A DNA stretch of 64,000 bases from Lithospermum erythrorhizon. Taxonomy: Eukaryota > Streptophyta > Magnoliopsida > Boraginales > Boraginaceae. The position numbers and the translations under genes were made by a program. Location: positions 124,001 to 188,000 of the forward strand of contig JADFUC010000232.1 in assembly GCA_019722365.1 (NCBI GenBank), written 5' to 3'. A model generated the notes under the pieces. The model had not been told where the DNA came from. It saw nothing but the letters and a program-made list of their open reading frames with translations, and did not search any database. How positions within the stretch are numbered: position 1 is the first letter of the stretch; each line of letters begins with the position of its first letter. This document shows positions 63,850 to 64,000 of this stretch, piece by piece.

Positions 63850-64000
63850 TGTTGAAAATCAATGAGAATTGATTCCCTTTTATTATGCCCGTTGCGACAA
63901 TTGTGTATCAATTCATTTACCGGTTTGGTTAAATGATTCTTTGGGCTTGAGTGTTCTGCTTAATAGTGTATATTACTCGTTTGGAGTTAAATGATAATTT
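63850..64000 (+). repeat. 3' LTR of second copia element (partial)
   Basis: Starts TGTTGAAAATCAATGAG right after GGCAAGTGGGAG. It aligns with 56831-57000 with scattered substitutions and small indels, and the window ends inside it. Confidence 0.85.

Larger units (their letters stand above)
56831..64000 (+). mobile_element. Second Ty1/copia element, decayed, 3' LTR cut by window end
   Basis: The sequences starting at 56831 and 63850 match (TCAATGAGAATTGATTCC, ATTGTGTATCAATTC, GTATATTACTCGTTTGGAGTTA). They are the two LTR starts. The first LTR is followed by a tRNA-Met-type primer site and the second is preceded by the copia polypurine tract AAGTGGGAG. The interior of about 6 kb is nearly devoid of readable gag-pol. 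Only a reverse-transcriptase trace was found. It is therefore either a very old element or a non-autonomous large derivative. Confidence 0.82.

Overview
The window is nuclear DNA of a flowering plant, most likely a eudicot. It holds intron-rich genes with GT-AG introns, products that match Arabidopsis families end to end, AT-rich intergenic DNA, and several decayed LTR retrotransposons. Nothing bacterial or viral was seen. Exon boundaries were read by hand from splice sites and family similarity. Exon lengths were checked for frame, and every multi-exon gene closes in frame except IMPL1, whose exon 2 is damaged.

Layout. (1) 0.46-12.8 kb is a nest of Ty3/gypsy (chromovirus-like) elements. It has an old minus-strand LTR, a second minus-strand LTR split by a plus-strand solo LTR of about 2.5 kb, and then a decayed minus-strand gag-pol. 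(2) 12.8-14.56 kb is the 3' part of a HERK1/THESEUS-type CrRLK1L receptor kinase. Its signal peptide and first malectin half are missing where the gypsy gag abuts it, yet the kinase is intact. (3) 16.8-17.5 kb is a PIF/Harbinger transposase relic. 18.4-20.0 kb is a sequence of different composition, possibly organelle-derived. (4) 20.4-34.3 kb holds three consecutive minus-strand genes. These are IMPL1-like chloroplast inositol-phosphate phosphatase (10 exons), ARAD1-like GT47 arabinan glycosyltransferase (4 exons), and an At5g45170-like HAD protein (11 exons) that has lost its catalytic aspartates. (5) 34.46-39.60 kb is a complete but decayed Ty1/copia element with a perfect 5-bp target duplication, inserted about 120 bp upstream of the HAD start codon. 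(6) 39.6-46.2 kb is AT-rich with no recognised gene. (7) 46.2-56.1 kb holds a second GT47 exostosin-type gene (plus, 4 exons), a berberine-bridge-enzyme-like oxidase (minus, intronless) and a patellin-4-like SEC14-GOLD protein (minus). (8) 56.8 kb to the end is a second Ty1/copia element, largely decayed, whose 3' LTR runs off the window.

The genes do not form one pathway. Several act at the cell wall or membrane: the receptor kinase (wall sensing), two GT47 enzymes (wall polysaccharide synthesis), the BBE-like oxidase (apoplastic oligosaccharide or alcohol oxidation) and patellin (membrane lipid and trafficking). That is a loose theme and not evidence of a cluster.

The most unusual signals are four. 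Tandem duplications in intron 1 of IMPL1 and ARAD1 each copy the 3' end of exon 1 together with its splice donor, with a looser parallel in the patellin leader intron. IMPL1 exon 2 carries a stop and a frameshift in an otherwise intact gene. The receptor-kinase reading frame continues into antisense retrotransposon DNA. The patellin gene has an exact 33-bp in-frame duplication. No wholly new biological system was identified.
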